Below, one piece after another: positions 31,789 to 39,403 of a stretch of DNA of 39,480 nucleotides (position 1 is its first letter; each line of letters begins with the position of its first letter). This stretch comes from Clostridia bacterium (GTDB lineage: Bacteria; Bacillota; Clostridia; Oscillospirales; CAG-272): positions 1 through 39,480 of the forward strand of contig JAFQGP010000143.1 of NCBI GenBank assembly GCA_017415485.1, written 5' to 3'. The notes under the pieces were generated by a model. The model saw only the letters and a list, made by a program, of their open reading frames with translations, was not told the DNA's origin and did not search any database. The position numbers were made by a program, and so were the translations under genes.

Positions 31789-32859
31789 TTAATACCTTCC
31801 AAGCTCGTGCGCGAGCCTTGCGATCTCCTTCATATTCTCAAAGGAAACCGAGTTGGGGATTGAGTGGTCGGAGGCGAAAACGTAGCCGCCGCCTTCCTTC
31901 ATCGCGGGAATGATGCGCTGCATTTCCGCCTTGACAAGGTCGATATTATCCCAAAGCTGTGCGTTGATGCCGCCGTGGAATGCGAGGCGGTCGCCGTAAA
32001 GATTCTTCAGCTTGAATGGGTCCATTCCTGCCTTGACCTCGAGCGGATTGAGCATCTCAACGCCCGTTTCAAGCACGTCGGGGAGCAGAGGCTCTATGTA
32101 ACCGCAGGAGTGCATCTCGGTCACCATTCCGCGCTCGTGTGCCCAATCGACTGCCTTTTTGTGGTAGGGCTTCAAAAGCTCACGGTATGCGGCAGGAGAG
32201 AAGAAGGGTGAGCCCTTGTAGCCCATATCGTCGTACCAGAAAATGCCGTCGAATTCGTATCCCGCATCGAGAATGCGCTGGCAGAGGCCGAGCGAGGTGT
32301 TAAGGTAAGTATCGAAAATATCCGTGACCCAATCGGGATCGTCGTACATCGAGATCAGCATATTTTCCGTGCCCGTCAGACGTGTATGGGCAACGTCGAA
32401 GCCGAACCAGACGACGAGCTGAAGAAAGCGCCCCTCGGCTTTCCATTTTGGATAGTTCGTCTCAAGCATTTTCCACGGGATCCTATCATCGTAATAGGTA
32501 TACATAGCCGCTTTGGCTTCTTCCCATTTTTCGGGGGTGTCATAATAGAACTCCAACATCTCGGGGGTCGAATCAAGAACGTTGAATACCTTTTGCGTGC
32601 TGCCCCACTTCGTGGTTTCGATCCTGAAACGTTCGTTTTCTTCAAGTACTTTTTTCTTGAATCTCGGAGAATTGTCGGGACATACGCGTATTGCTCTGTC
32701 AAATCCGAAATAATCCTCCCAAGCGACGTCTTTCGGCATACCTTCTGCGTGCCAACGGTTGATAGTTCCTCTCCAGGCGCTGTCGATCATGGGGATGCGG
32801 TCGATCTCCTGACGGCGGTAGGTGCGGAGGATCCTTTCTCTTTCTGTAAGCTGTATCAT
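31789..32859 (-). CDS. Uroporphyrinogen decarboxylase (URO-D) family protein, 356 aa
   Basis: Member of the URO-D/methyltransferase superfamily with a TIM barrel: RQEIDRIPMIDS at the N-terminus, DGIFWYDDMGYKGSPFFSP, the metal-type motif MHSCGYIEPLLPD, LNPLEVKAGMDP and FHGGINAQ. In MtaA/MtbA-type relatives the His-x-Cys binds zinc and moves a methyl group from a corrinoid. No corrinoid protein or heme gene is nearby. Family members in sugar operons of gut bacteria are common and uncharacterised. It is the last gene of the six-gene operon, 13 bp after GH32. Confidence 0.85.
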   Translation of the reverse strand: MIQLTERERILRTYRRQEIDRIPMIDSAWRGTINRWHAEGMPKDVAWEDYFGFDRAIRVCPDNSPRFKKKVLEENERFRIETTKWGSTQKVFNVLDSTPEMLEFYYDTPEKWEEAKAAMYTYYDDRIPWKMLETNYPKWKAEGRFLQLVVWFGFDVAHTRLTGTENMLISMYDDPDWVTDIFDTYLNTSLGLCQRILDAGYEFDGIFWYDDMGYKGSPFFSPAAYRELLKPYHKKAVDWAHERGMVTEMHSCGYIEPLLPDVLETGVEMLNPLEVKAGMDPFKLKNLYGDRLAFHGGINAQLWDNIDLVKAEMQRIIPAMKEGGGYVFASDHSIPNSVSFENMKEIARLAHELGRY

Positions 32860-32872
32860 AATGTGGCTCCTT

Positions 32873-33976
32873 TCAAAGCAGGGCGGTATAGACTTCTTTT
32901 CCGCCGTTTACAAAGACCTCAACGACGTATCCGTCGCGCAAGATCTTGAGATCGCGGATCTCACCCTCATATATAACGGGATCTCTGCCGCTTCTTTCAA
33001 TAATAAATCCTTTCTCGGTTCGTCTGACGGAGTCATCTTCGTCTTTCAGCAAATGCTGTAACTCTTCGATCGGACAAGCGGTTATCTCGCCGTCACGGAG
33101 CTTTATCTCGCGCGGGACGGACATACAACCGATATCCGTGGGAGCATATCCGCGGTATTTCCAACCGGGGATCCATGAAATCAAAAGAGTTCTGCCCTTG
33201 TCATCTTTGAAGACCTGACCCGCGTATTGATCGGGACCCTTGTCGGTTTCGGATGAATACTCGGGCGTGAATTTGTCATTATCAAAATTTCCGAACATAA
33301 GCGAAAAGTAGTGAGTTGAGTCAAGAGGACAGACCGATGCCGCGAGAAGAGCACCGTCACCGGCGGACATAAAGGACGGGCATTCGGCGTATTTGCAATT
33401 TGCCCACTCGCTCATAATGCCGACGTATTTCCAATCGAAAAGATCGTCCGAGGTATAAAGCAATAGCCTACCAGTTTTGGTTTCGGGATTTCCCGACGCC
33501 ATTACGCAGTAATATTTTCCGTCTATGCAGCATACGGCGGGGTCTCTGAAATCGGGACCTCCGTCGGTGGGGTAGTGGTCGATGACGGGATTGCCTTTGT
33601 ATTTTTCAAAAGTTATTCCGTCGGTTGAATATGCAACGCTGACCGTCTGGATCTTTTTGTTTGAGCCTTCCGCCACGCGGATGGAGGCGTAAAAGAGATA
33701 TAAGATTCCGTCCTTCACAATAGCAGTGCCCGACCAGCAGCCGCCAGCATCGTAATCTTTATCGGGATAAAGCGCGACGGGGAGTTCCTCCCAATTAAGA
33801 AAATCCTTCGTTCGCGCGTGTCCCCAATGCATCGGCTGCTTCCACGGGAGCTCAAAATCGGGTGCGTGCTGATAGAAAACGTGATAATAGCCTCCGAAGC
33901 AGACAAGACCATTCGGATCGTTGACCCAACCTTTGGCGGGTCTGTAATGATATTTTAGTTTCTGTGAGTAGTTCAT
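32873..33976 (-). CDS. Family 32 glycoside hydrolase (fructosidase-like), 367 aa
   Basis: The start at 33976 (MNYSQKLKYHYRP) lies two bases after the stop of the sialidase-like gene. The ribosome site is weak, so translation is probably coupled. The GH32 triad is complete: D20 (WVNDPNG), D145 (FRDPA) and E198 (ECP). The propeller takes about 300 residues. The C-terminal sandwich is reduced to about 60 residues (YEGEIRDLKILRDGYVVEVF), so the protein is shorter than the usual 450-500. It should release fructose from sucrose-like or fructan oligosaccharides inside the cell (no signal peptide). Confidence 0.9.
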   Translation of the reverse strand: MNYSQKLKYHYRPAKGWVNDPNGLVCFGGYYHVFYQHAPDFELPWKQPMHWGHARTKDFLNWEELPVALYPDKDYDAGGCWSGTAIVKDGILYLFYASIRVAEGSNKKIQTVSVAYSTDGITFEKYKGNPVIDHYPTDGGPDFRDPAVCCIDGKYYCVMASGNPETKTGRLLLYTSDDLFDWKYVGIMSEWANCKYAECPSFMSAGDGALLAASVCPLDSTHYFSLMFGNFDNDKFTPEYSSETDKGPDQYAGQVFKDDKGRTLLISWIPGWKYRGYAPTDIGCMSVPREIKLRDGEITACPIEELQHLLKDEDDSVRRTEKGFIIERSGRDPVIYEGEIRDLKILRDGYVVEVFVNGGKEVYTALL

Positions 33977-33978
33977 TT

Positions 33979-35049
33979 TTATTTTATCTCTTCCAGAGCA
34001 AATTTTGCAATTCCGAGGCGGAAAAGGCAGGCTCCGTCCTCTTCGCCTCCACGGCAGTATGCGCAGAGCATCGAGCCGTCCGCGGTGAAGAACACACCGG
34101 GGTAGCAGAATCCGCGTTCGCCTTCCTCGATGATATTTAGCTCGCCGAAGGTCTTGCCGTTGTCGGTGCTTTTTCTTATCACTATCGGAGTTCTGCCCCA
34201 ACCCCATTTGGTTTTTGCTTTTCCGTTATAATTCGGAACGGGATTATAGATGGCGTAAAGCGTGTCGGCATCATATCGCACGATCTGCATCGGGGAATCG
34301 GGCGAGGTGAAGATACTCGGCTCGGGAGAGGTGAAGCTATGCAGTCCGTCGACCGAGAAGCTTTGATACTGATATGAAGCTCCCGTCCGCATCCAAAGCC
34401 AGAAAACGTCCTTCGAGAGCTCAATGATGCCGGGCTCTTGCAGACCGTATTGGAGATTTATGTGATCCGAGTGGCACAGGCGCGCATTCGGATGCATACG
34501 GAAGGTCATTCCGTCGTCATCGGATATGAGCAAAACGGTTATTGCGGGATTATAAATGCCGTATTTGGTTTTGTAGGCGGGATAATAAGCCGCGGGCGCG
34601 ATTATTCTGCCGTCCGAAATACGGACGAGTCGGTCGTTGTTGATAACGTAATAAGCGGAGGGAACGTCCCAAACGGTACGTTCGGGAGTAAAAGTCTTTC
34701 CCCCATCACGCGAAACCGAGCGTCCGAGAGTGGATGTGCCGTCGTTTTCTTTAATGAGGAAGTAAAAAGCAAGCGCACCGTCCGAAAGAGTCAGCGCGGA
34801 AACGCTCATCACGTTCTCCGTGCCGAAAAACGCTGCCGGAGCGATCATTTCGGGCTCGGACCAATTCTCACCTTCGTCGGATGAGCGGATCATTTTGATA
34901 TTGCAGGCAGCGTGGTCGTTGCCGCTTGTGCCGTGATACGCGCTGTAAGCAAACAATATCTCGCCCGAAGGCGCGCGAAGAAACGCACCCTCGCTGTTTC
35001 GCGGGTTATCCTCACTCGGAGGCAGGTCGCAGACTAATCTTACGTTCAT
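33979..35049 (-). CDS. Sialidase-superfamily protein (BNR/Asp-box propeller), 356 aa
   Basis: A six-bladed propeller with four Asp-box motifs: SSDEGENW, SRDGGKTF, SDDDGMTF and STDNGKTF. The N-terminal PRNSEGAFLRAPSGEILFAYS and C-terminal GFCYPGVFFTADGSMLCAY blocks fit the sialidase superfamily. The arginine triad expected of a true GH33 sialidase is not clear, so the substrate may be another acidic sugar. There is no signal peptide; secreted sialidases have one. It is the fourth gene of the operon, 30 bp after the beta-helix gene and two bases before GH32. Confidence 0.8.
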   Translation of the reverse strand: MNVRLVCDLPPSEDNPRNSEGAFLRAPSGEILFAYSAYHGTSGNDHAACNIKMIRSSDEGENWSEPEMIAPAAFFGTENVMSVSALTLSDGALAFYFLIKENDGTSTLGRSVSRDGGKTFTPERTVWDVPSAYYVINNDRLVRISDGRIIAPAAYYPAYKTKYGIYNPAITVLLISDDDGMTFRMHPNARLCHSDHINLQYGLQEPGIIELSKDVFWLWMRTGASYQYQSFSVDGLHSFTSPEPSIFTSPDSPMQIVRYDADTLYAIYNPVPNYNGKAKTKWGWGRTPIVIRKSTDNGKTFGELNIIEEGERGFCYPGVFFTADGSMLCAYCRGGEEDGACLFRLGIAKFALEEIK

Positions 35050-35079
35050 TTCAGGTCTCCTTTTTATGTTTTCGGAGTA

Positions 35080-36180
35080 TTATATTGATCCAAATCGTTT
35101 AACAGCGAATTTTTCGGTGCACAGAACGGGGAATTCCTTCTTTCCCCAAGGCTTGTGCCATACAAGCGACCCGCGCAGTCTGCCTTCAGTGTCGCGAATT
35201 CCGTATTGAAGCTGCGAGACCTCGGGGCTGAGTCCTGTTCCGCATTCAAAATTTACCGTTCCGAATTCGACGTTGCAAGGACCCTTCGGCATACCGAAGA
35301 TGTCGATGTCGGCGGTCGAAATTATTACGGTGTTATGCTGCGCGACGATATGGTTGATGACGGAAAGATGCGAGCAGTCGTGGAAGGTGATGCCTTCCTC
35401 GCAGTTGTGAATATACAGATAATCTGCAACCACGTGCTCGCCTGACACGATACCGTAGCGAAATCCTTGAACAGCTACGTTTCGCAGGACATTGTTGTCA
35501 TTTTGGTCGCCCGAAAGGATCAGCCCTGCGGTGTGGCAAGGATTGTGCAGAAGTTCTTTTCCGAGAACGGTCTCTCCAACGTTTTCCGAAAGAGCAAATT
35601 GGCTGTCGCTGACGTGTACGCGACTGACGTTCTGAAGATTCACCGCAGACTGCGTCGGATACATTCTATCGCGGCGCATTGGAACTCTGAAATCAAGATT
35701 TGCTATTGAAAACTGTGAAACGCTGAATTTTCCCTTGCAGCTCGTTCCTTCGGGAGCGGCGATGATCGAGTATGGGCGCGCCGTTCCGTCGTGCTCTTCG
35801 GGCGCGTCCCAATCGGAAAAGATTCGTGTGTTATTTGAACCGAGAGGTTTTTCCGCAAAGCGAGTCGGCTCGAAATTATCCTTTACCGAATCAAGCTTTC
35901 GCACGATATAGGCATTCAGCATTTTGCAAGGCATTTCGCCTTCGAGCATAATGTTGGCATCCCCGGGAGGGATCATCAACTGCGCGCGGAGGGGCTTGCC
36001 GTTATACTCTTCAATGGCGGGGGAAGCGATCCTATATCCGCCCTTGGTGTAAGGAAAAAGGATCTTTCCGCCACCGCGTTCGGCGGCATAGTTGATTGCC
36101 GACTGAATAGCCGCGGTGTCATCGGCAATTCCGTCGCCTTTTGCACCGAAATCAAATACGTTTATTCCGAAACTGCTCAT
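35080..36180 (-). CDS. Right-handed beta-helix protein (pectate lyase 3 family), 366 aa
   Basis: The N-terminus INVFDFGAKGDGIADDTAAI with QSAIN is the hallmark of the Pectate_lyase_3 / glycosyl hydrolase 28-like fold. Parallel beta-helix turns follow (VNLQNVSRVHVSDSQFAL, NNVLRNVAVQGFRYGI, LYIHNCEEGITFHDCSHLS). Such proteins cut or bind acidic polysaccharides. The catalytic residues are not obvious. There is no signal peptide. It overlaps the upstream peptidase-like gene by four bases, so they are translated together. Confidence 0.82.
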   Translation of the reverse strand: MSSFGINVFDFGAKGDGIADDTAAIQSAINYAAERGGGKILFPYTKGGYRIASPAIEEYNGKPLRAQLMIPPGDANIMLEGEMPCKMLNAYIVRKLDSVKDNFEPTRFAEKPLGSNNTRIFSDWDAPEEHDGTARPYSIIAAPEGTSCKGKFSVSQFSIANLDFRVPMRRDRMYPTQSAVNLQNVSRVHVSDSQFALSENVGETVLGKELLHNPCHTAGLILSGDQNDNNVLRNVAVQGFRYGIVSGEHVVADYLYIHNCEEGITFHDCSHLSVINHIVAQHNTVIISTADIDIFGMPKGPCNVEFGTVNFECGTGLSPEVSQLQYGIRDTEGRLRGSLVWHKPWGKKEFPVLCTEKFAVKRFGSI

Positions 36181-36776
36181 TTTTGCTCCTTTTTTCTTGC
36201 GAAAAGATGATATTTGGTTTTCCCCGGTTTGGTTTCACTGTGAACGGTGTTCACGTTACAATACAGATAGGGGTAGTTATCTTCGTTGACTCTGCCAAGC
36301 CTTTCGGGGATCTTGTATTTTTCTGCAGACCAAGATGGATCGAGAATGCAGAATTCCTTGCCGTCTGTCGAGATCAGAGATATGTAATGTCCGCTTTTTG
36401 TAAAAAGACCGATGCTTGCACCCTCGGGAATGCCAACGTGTGATATGACGGCACCGCCGTTTTGAAGATGCTTGATCGCCTCGTCAAGGTCGTTGGTCTT
36501 TGAGTAGGTAAGACCGAACTTCTCGGCAATGACGGGTGCCAAAACCGTCATATTAGTGCCGACGGAGTGATTGGCACCGCATTCTTCGGCAATTCGTACA
36601 CATTCTTCGATCTCAAGGCTTTTATCGGTCAGCAGATCAACTGTCATACAAGCACAGCAAAGTCCGCAACCCGAGCTTCTGACGGTGGTCTTCTTCTTTT
36701 CCTCGGGGATATTCGCCATTTTGATCTTGGTGGGGTAGGGGAGATGCGCGTATTCAAGTTGGTTTATATATTTCAT
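36177..36776 (-). CDS. C39-like cysteine peptidase family protein, 199 aa
   Basis: Papain-like fold of the Peptidase_C39_2 type: SGCGLCCACM with candidate nucleophile C37, SGHYISLI with H130 and ILDPSW with D146 complete a triad. There is no signal peptide and no ABC transporter domain, unlike bacteriocin-processing C39 peptidases. In a carbohydrate operon it may cleave a peptide or isopeptide attached to a glycan, or a conjugate of an amino sugar; this is inference. 18 bp separate it from GH43; it overlaps the beta-helix gene by four bases. Confidence 0.8.
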   Translation of the reverse strand: MKYINQLEYAHLPYPTKIKMANIPEEKKKTTVRSSGCGLCCACMTVDLLTDKSLEIEECVRIAEECGANHSVGTNMTVLAPVIAEKFGLTYSKTNDLDEAIKHLQNGGAVISHVGIPEGASIGLFTKSGHYISLISTDGKEFCILDPSWSAEKYKIPERLGRVNEDNYPYLYCNVNTVHSETKPGKTKYHLFARKKEQK

Positions 36777-36794
36777 ATCGGTTCTCCTTTTTGA

Positions 36795-37715
36795 TCATAC
36801 GTGATCCGGGTAGCGTTCCGCGGTGATAACTCCGTCCTTCACGTGCAGCTTGCACACTCTTGCCGTGCGCGCTTCGGCGAATGCTTCGCGTGCCTCGCCT
36901 CCGAGATCGCGGCCGTGGTAGATCGCGTAATACTGTCCCTTGTATTTGATCACGCTGTGGTGTCCCGAGCCCTCTTCGAATTCATTCTTTATCATAACAG
37001 GGTCGAACGCGCCGTCTTTTGTATGCTTGACAAAGTAAACCTTTGTCAGATCGGTTTCATCGGATCGTGCTGCGGCGTAGCCGATATGATAGGATTCGTT
37101 GTCAAAGCAACCGCCGCTGTACATAACGTACTGCCACTCGCCCTCGCGGAACCAGAAAGCTCCCTCGATCGTGTGCCAATCCCTGTCGTCGCCGAAGCGG
37201 TTGCGCTTGAAGATCTCTTCGTCCATAGTGGGCACGATCATCTCGCGCGGATGTCCCGCGGGTGTCAGGGGATCGATCAGCTTGTCCACGTAGATGCGCG
37301 TGCCGATTCGATCACAGTCGGTGTTGTCTTCGGCATACCACAAAAACAGCCCTTTTTCGGTTTCTACAACGTGGGAGTCTATCGAAAAACGCTTATAAAA
37401 GCAGGTCGGATTCGTGAACGGACCGAGAGGAGAGTCTGCGACCGCCGCGTGCATAAACTGGAATTCGTCATCTGTTGAGCAGGAAACGTAAAGGTAATAA
37501 CGCCCCTCGATCTTTGTGACCGACGGTGCCCAATACTCATACCGCCCGTCAAACGATGCAACGATCCCTTCGAAATGCCAGACTCCGAACAGATCATCCG
37601 CGGAATATGCTTCCACACCGCGCGGAGCGGTCACGTATAAATAAAGCCGTCCGACGTCTTCGAAAATATAAGGGTCGGGCTGATGCTTGCCGACAACGTC
37701 AAATTTCAGTTTCAT
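36795..37715 (-). CDS. Family 43 glycoside hydrolase, 306 aa
   Basis: A five-bladed propeller with the GH43 triad: D14 (HQPDPYIF), D113 (SIDSHVV) and E184 (TIEGAFW). GH43 enzymes release arabinose, xylose or galactose by inversion; which sugar cannot be read from the sequence. There is no signal peptide, so it acts in the cytoplasm. AAGGTG lies about 10 bases before the ATG, and a strong promoter is 25 bp upstream. It heads the six-gene operon that runs to 31789. Confidence 0.9.
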   Translation of the reverse strand: MKLKFDVVGKHQPDPYIFEDVGRLYLYVTAPRGVEAYSADDLFGVWHFEGIVASFDGRYEYWAPSVTKIEGRYYLYVSCSTDDEFQFMHAAVADSPLGPFTNPTCFYKRFSIDSHVVETEKGLFLWYAEDNTDCDRIGTRIYVDKLIDPLTPAGHPREMIVPTMDEEIFKRNRFGDDRDWHTIEGAFWFREGEWQYVMYSGGCFDNESYHIGYAAARSDETDLTKVYFVKHTKDGAFDPVMIKNEFEEGSGHHSVIKYKGQYYAIYHGRDLGGEAREAFAEARTARVCKLHVKDGVITAERYPDHV

Positions 37716-37739
37716 ATTCTTTCACACCTTTTTGATTTC

Positions 37740-37768
37740 ATTATAGCATAAAAGAGAGGGGAAGTCAA
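37740..37768 (-). promoter_or_regulatory. Promoter of the six-gene glycan operon
   Basis: On the minus strand TTGACT (37768-37763), 17-bp spacer ending in TATGC, TATAAT (37745-37740). It has an extended -10 (TGC before TATAAT). Nearly the same promoter recurs before the tRNA-Gly and the orphan RNA. Confidence 0.8.
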
Positions 37769-37782
37769 TAATGTTTTTCGGA

Positions 37783-37971
37783 ATCACGCCGAAGGCGTGT
37801 ATATCATCCGCAACTTGTTGCTGCATATCATCAATGCGAATCATTGCATATCATCAAAACAAAGTTTTGTATATCATCAAGCCGCAGAAAATGCACCAAA
37901 GGTGATGCCATACCGCAACGCGGATTCCATACACGCTAAAGCGTGATTCCTTACCAAGCCTGCGGCTTGGA
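37783..37971. repeat. Hairpin array with TATATCATC linkers, copy 1
   Basis: A chain of small stem-loops (CACGCC-GAA-GGCGTG, GCAAC-TT-GTTGC, AATG-CGAAT-CATT, AAAAC-AAA-GTTTT, CACGC-TAAA-GCGTG, CCAAGCC-TGC-GGCTTGG), with the linker ATATCATC between the first four. It lies just beyond the tRNA-Gly terminator and is repeated with changes near 39056-39255. No gene is encoded. Confidence 0.75.
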
Positions 37972-37973
37972 TA

Positions 37974-38007
37974 AAAAAATTCCGAGAACGAAGTCCTCGG
38001 AATTTTT
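37974..38007 (-). terminator. Terminator of tRNA-Gly
   Basis: Stem of 13 pairs (AAAAAATTCCGAG / CTCGGAATTTTTT), loop of nine bases, with a run of seven U on the minus-strand transcript. It begins directly at the CCA end of the tRNA. Confidence 0.88.
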
Positions 38008-38083
38008 TGGAGCGGATTACGGGGATCGAACCCGCCACCTCAACCTTGGCAAGGTTGCGCTCTACCAAATGAGCTAAATCCGC
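38008..38083 (-). tRNA. tRNA-Gly (anticodon GCC)
   Basis: 76 nt including an encoded CCA end. The acceptor stem GCGGATT pairs with AATCCGC; the anticodon loop reads TTGCCAA, giving GCC. The T arm GGCGGGTTCGATCCCCG is standard apart from wobble. It is identical over its whole length to the second copy at 39404-39479. Confidence 0.97.
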
Positions 38084-38095
38084 ATTAACATTAAT

Positions 38096-38124
38096 ATTAT
38101 AGCATAAAAGGAAAGAAAAGTCAA
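38096..38124 (-). promoter_or_regulatory. Promoter of tRNA-Gly
   Basis: On the minus strand TTGACT (38124-38119), 17-bp spacer ending in TATGC, TATAAT (38101-38096), 13 bp before the tRNA. Confidence 0.82.
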
Positions 38125-38155
38125 TAGAAAATGAAATTTTCGTGCGTGTTATTGT

Positions 38156-38329
38156 AAAAAAGCCGACCCGTTCGGATCGGCTTCCTCTTTTGATGTGCGT
38201 CGGCAAAAAGGTGTATAATAAAACCTTGATCTGGTGAGTTCATTATAGCAAAATCAGCTTCAAAATACCACCGCATCAACTTTACAATTCCGCAACAAGA
38301 GTTTACAAAGTGTTGGATTATTGATTTGG
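38156..38329 (-). ncRNA. Predicted orphan small RNA, about 174 nt
   Basis: A strong promoter (38336-38364) is followed, without a convincing gene, by a perfect-looking terminator: on the minus strand AAGCCGATCC, loop GAAC, GGGTCGGCTT (ten pairs, one G-U), then TTTT (38183-38156). The predicted RNA has several local pairings but no fold I recognise. A second TATAAT at 38247-38242 may give a shorter form. A 51-codon frame (start ATG near 38275) runs through the terminator and lacks a ribosome site, so it is not favoured. Confidence 0.55.
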
Positions 38330-38335
38330 GGTTTC

Positions 38336-38364
38336 ATTATAGCATATTGCAAAGGGAAAGTCAA
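38336..38364 (-). promoter_or_regulatory. Promoter of the orphan small RNA
   Basis: On the minus strand TTGACT (38364-38359), 17-bp spacer ending in TATGC, TATAAT (38341-38336). Its -35 box and extended -10 equal those of the tRNA-Gly and glycan-operon promoters. Confidence 0.75.
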
Positions 38365-38383
38365 TAAGAATAATCCCCGGAAT

Positions 38384-38436
38384 TTCGCGCTATGCGCGAA
38401 TATTCGCTCGCTCTCCGCCTGGCAAGCGAGCTTGCC
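38384..38436. repeat. Small hairpins in an intergenic GC-rich patch
   Basis: TTCGCGC-TAT-GCGCGAA (38384-38400) and GGCAAG-CGAG-CTTGCC (38421-38436). The stretch 38385-38560 has no gene and looks like remnants of palindromic repeats. Confidence 0.4.
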
Positions 38437-38564
38437 GATCTCCGAGCGGCGAATGCGGACCGGATTCGGCTACATTGCGATTCCCGATGCAGTCAGATGA
38501 AAAAGTGAAGAGAAGTGCGCCTGATTTTGCTTGAAACGCCGAGCGCGGTTCGATGAAGGAGTGG

Positions 38565-38616
38565 CGCCTCCAAAAAGAAAAGCACTGCGAATGCAGTGCT
38601 TTTCTTTTTGGAGGCG
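38565..38616. terminator. Long perfect stem-loop, bidirectional terminator
   Basis: A 24-bp perfect stem with loop GAAT. The arms contain GCACTGC at the tip and A/T runs (AAAAAGAAAA and TTTTCTTTTT) below it. It lies 28 bp after the small hypothetical gene on the minus strand. Confidence 0.7.
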
Positions 38617-38643
38617 TGTTGACAAAAAAGATGCCATTCAATT

Positions 38644-38964
38644 TTATCTGTTGGCATTAAAAATTTCAAAATTCTCGCAGAAAAACGAAAGTTTTCCGTC
38701 TTCATAATCGTTCACAAAGAATCGTGAATCCTTTTGATAACCGCGTGAGCTGTAATCCAATATTTCAAATCCGCAAATTTGGAAGGGATATGATATGTCC
38801 GACATTTTCAACTTAGATACATTTTCAAAGACAATAAAATAGGCATTTTTATCTTCGGAAATACACGTTATTTTTATATGCAGGTTCTCATTATAGTTCT
38901 CAATTTGAAAATCACCAACAATAATTGGTTTGCCGTCTATTTTAGAAAAAAGGTTATTGCTCAT
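38644..38964 (-). CDS. Hypothetical protein, 106 aa
   Basis: A small soluble protein with alternating beta strands (KPIIVGDFQIENYNENLHIK, NAYFIVFENVSKLKM, FQICGFEILDYSS, GKLSFFCENFEIF), suggesting a compact beta barrel or sandwich. GGTGGAG precedes the ATG. Promoter and palindrome lie upstream (38985-39035), and a strong stem-loop follows, so it is a single regulated gene. Such small beta proteins are often immunity or binding proteins in polymorphic-toxin settings, but there is no toxin here. Family not recognised. Confidence 0.7.
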   Translation of the reverse strand: MSNNLFSKIDGKPIIVGDFQIENYNENLHIKITCISEDKNAYFIVFENVSKLKMSDISYPFQICGFEILDYSSRGYQKDSRFFVNDYEDGKLSFFCENFEIFNANR

Positions 38965-38984
38965 ATCTCCACCGCCTTTCTGTC

Positions 38985-39035
38985 ATTTGACGCTTGCGTC
39001 AAATATATTATAGCACACTTTGGGGTGGAATGCAA
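38985..39035 (-). promoter_or_regulatory. Promoter and palindromic operator of the 106-aa gene
   Basis: On the minus strand TTGCAT (39035-39030), 17-bp spacer, TATAAT (39012-39007). Directly downstream, covering the expected start of transcription, is the palindrome ATTTGACGC-TT-GCGTCAAAT (38985-39004) on the plus strand (9 paired positions with a 2-bp centre). Confidence 0.68.
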
Positions 39036-39055
39036 GCGGTTGGACAAAATCAGTT

Positions 39056-39255
39056 TGCGCGAAGCGCACATCACGCCAAAGGCGTGTATATCATCCGCAA
39101 CTTGTTGCGGTATATCATCAATGCGAAGCATTGTATATCATCAAGCCGCAGGAAAGATGCACGCTGGCGCGTGATGAGATACAAGGGCGGCTCGCCGCCC
39201 TTGATGATATACGCCGCACTTCGTGCGTCAATGATATGCCAAGCCTGCGGCTTGG
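39056..39255. repeat. Hairpin array with TATATCATC linkers, copy 2
   Basis: Stem-loops TGCGC-GAA-GCGCA, CACGCC-AAA-GGCGTG, CCGCAAC-TT-GTTGCGG, AATGC-GAA-GCATT, GGGCGG-CTC-GCCGCCC and AAGCC-TGC-GGCTT. TATATCATC linkers join the left units, and the reverse form GATGATATA joins the right units, so the two halves face each other. It lies beyond the tRNA-Cys terminator. Confidence 0.75.
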
Positions 39256-39257
39256 AT

Positions 39258-39292
39258 AAAAAAATCCTGAAAGCAGAGCTTTCAGGATTTTT
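39258..39292 (-). terminator. Terminator of tRNA-Cys
   Basis: A stem of up to 16 pairs (AAAAAATCCTGAAAGC / GCTTTCAGGATTTTTT) with loop AGA, and a U run on the minus strand. It begins at the CCA end of the tRNA. Confidence 0.88.
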
Positions 39293-39366
39293 TGGAGGCG
39301 CCACCCGGAATCGGACCGGGGATAGAGGTGTTGCAGACCTTTGCCTTACCGCTTGGCCATGGCGCC
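39293..39366 (-). tRNA. tRNA-Cys (anticodon GCA)
   Basis: 74 nt including an encoded CCA. The acceptor stem GGCGCCA pairs with TGGCGCC. The anticodon loop CTGCAAC gives GCA. It lies 37 bp downstream of the second tRNA-Gly on the same strand and probably shares its transcript. Confidence 0.96.
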
Positions 39367-39374
39367 TAATAATA

Positions 39375-39398
39375 ACGGGTACGTTATAACGTACCCGT
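39375..39398. other. 24-bp perfect palindrome between two tRNA genes
   Basis: ACGGGTACGTTA followed by its reverse complement. On the minus-strand tRNA transcript it would form a 10-12 bp hairpin without a U run, perhaps a processing signal. On the plus strand GTTTTT follows it. Confidence 0.6.
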
Positions 39399-39403
39399 GT
39401 TTT

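Noticed and set aside
38119..38275. 51-codon frame across the predicted small RNA
   Set aside because: No ribosome site, and it reads through a strong terminator hairpin.
37783..39255. Possible CRISPR array
   Set aside because: The repeated units are only about 9 bases long, the spacings are short and filled by hairpins, and no cas gene is present.
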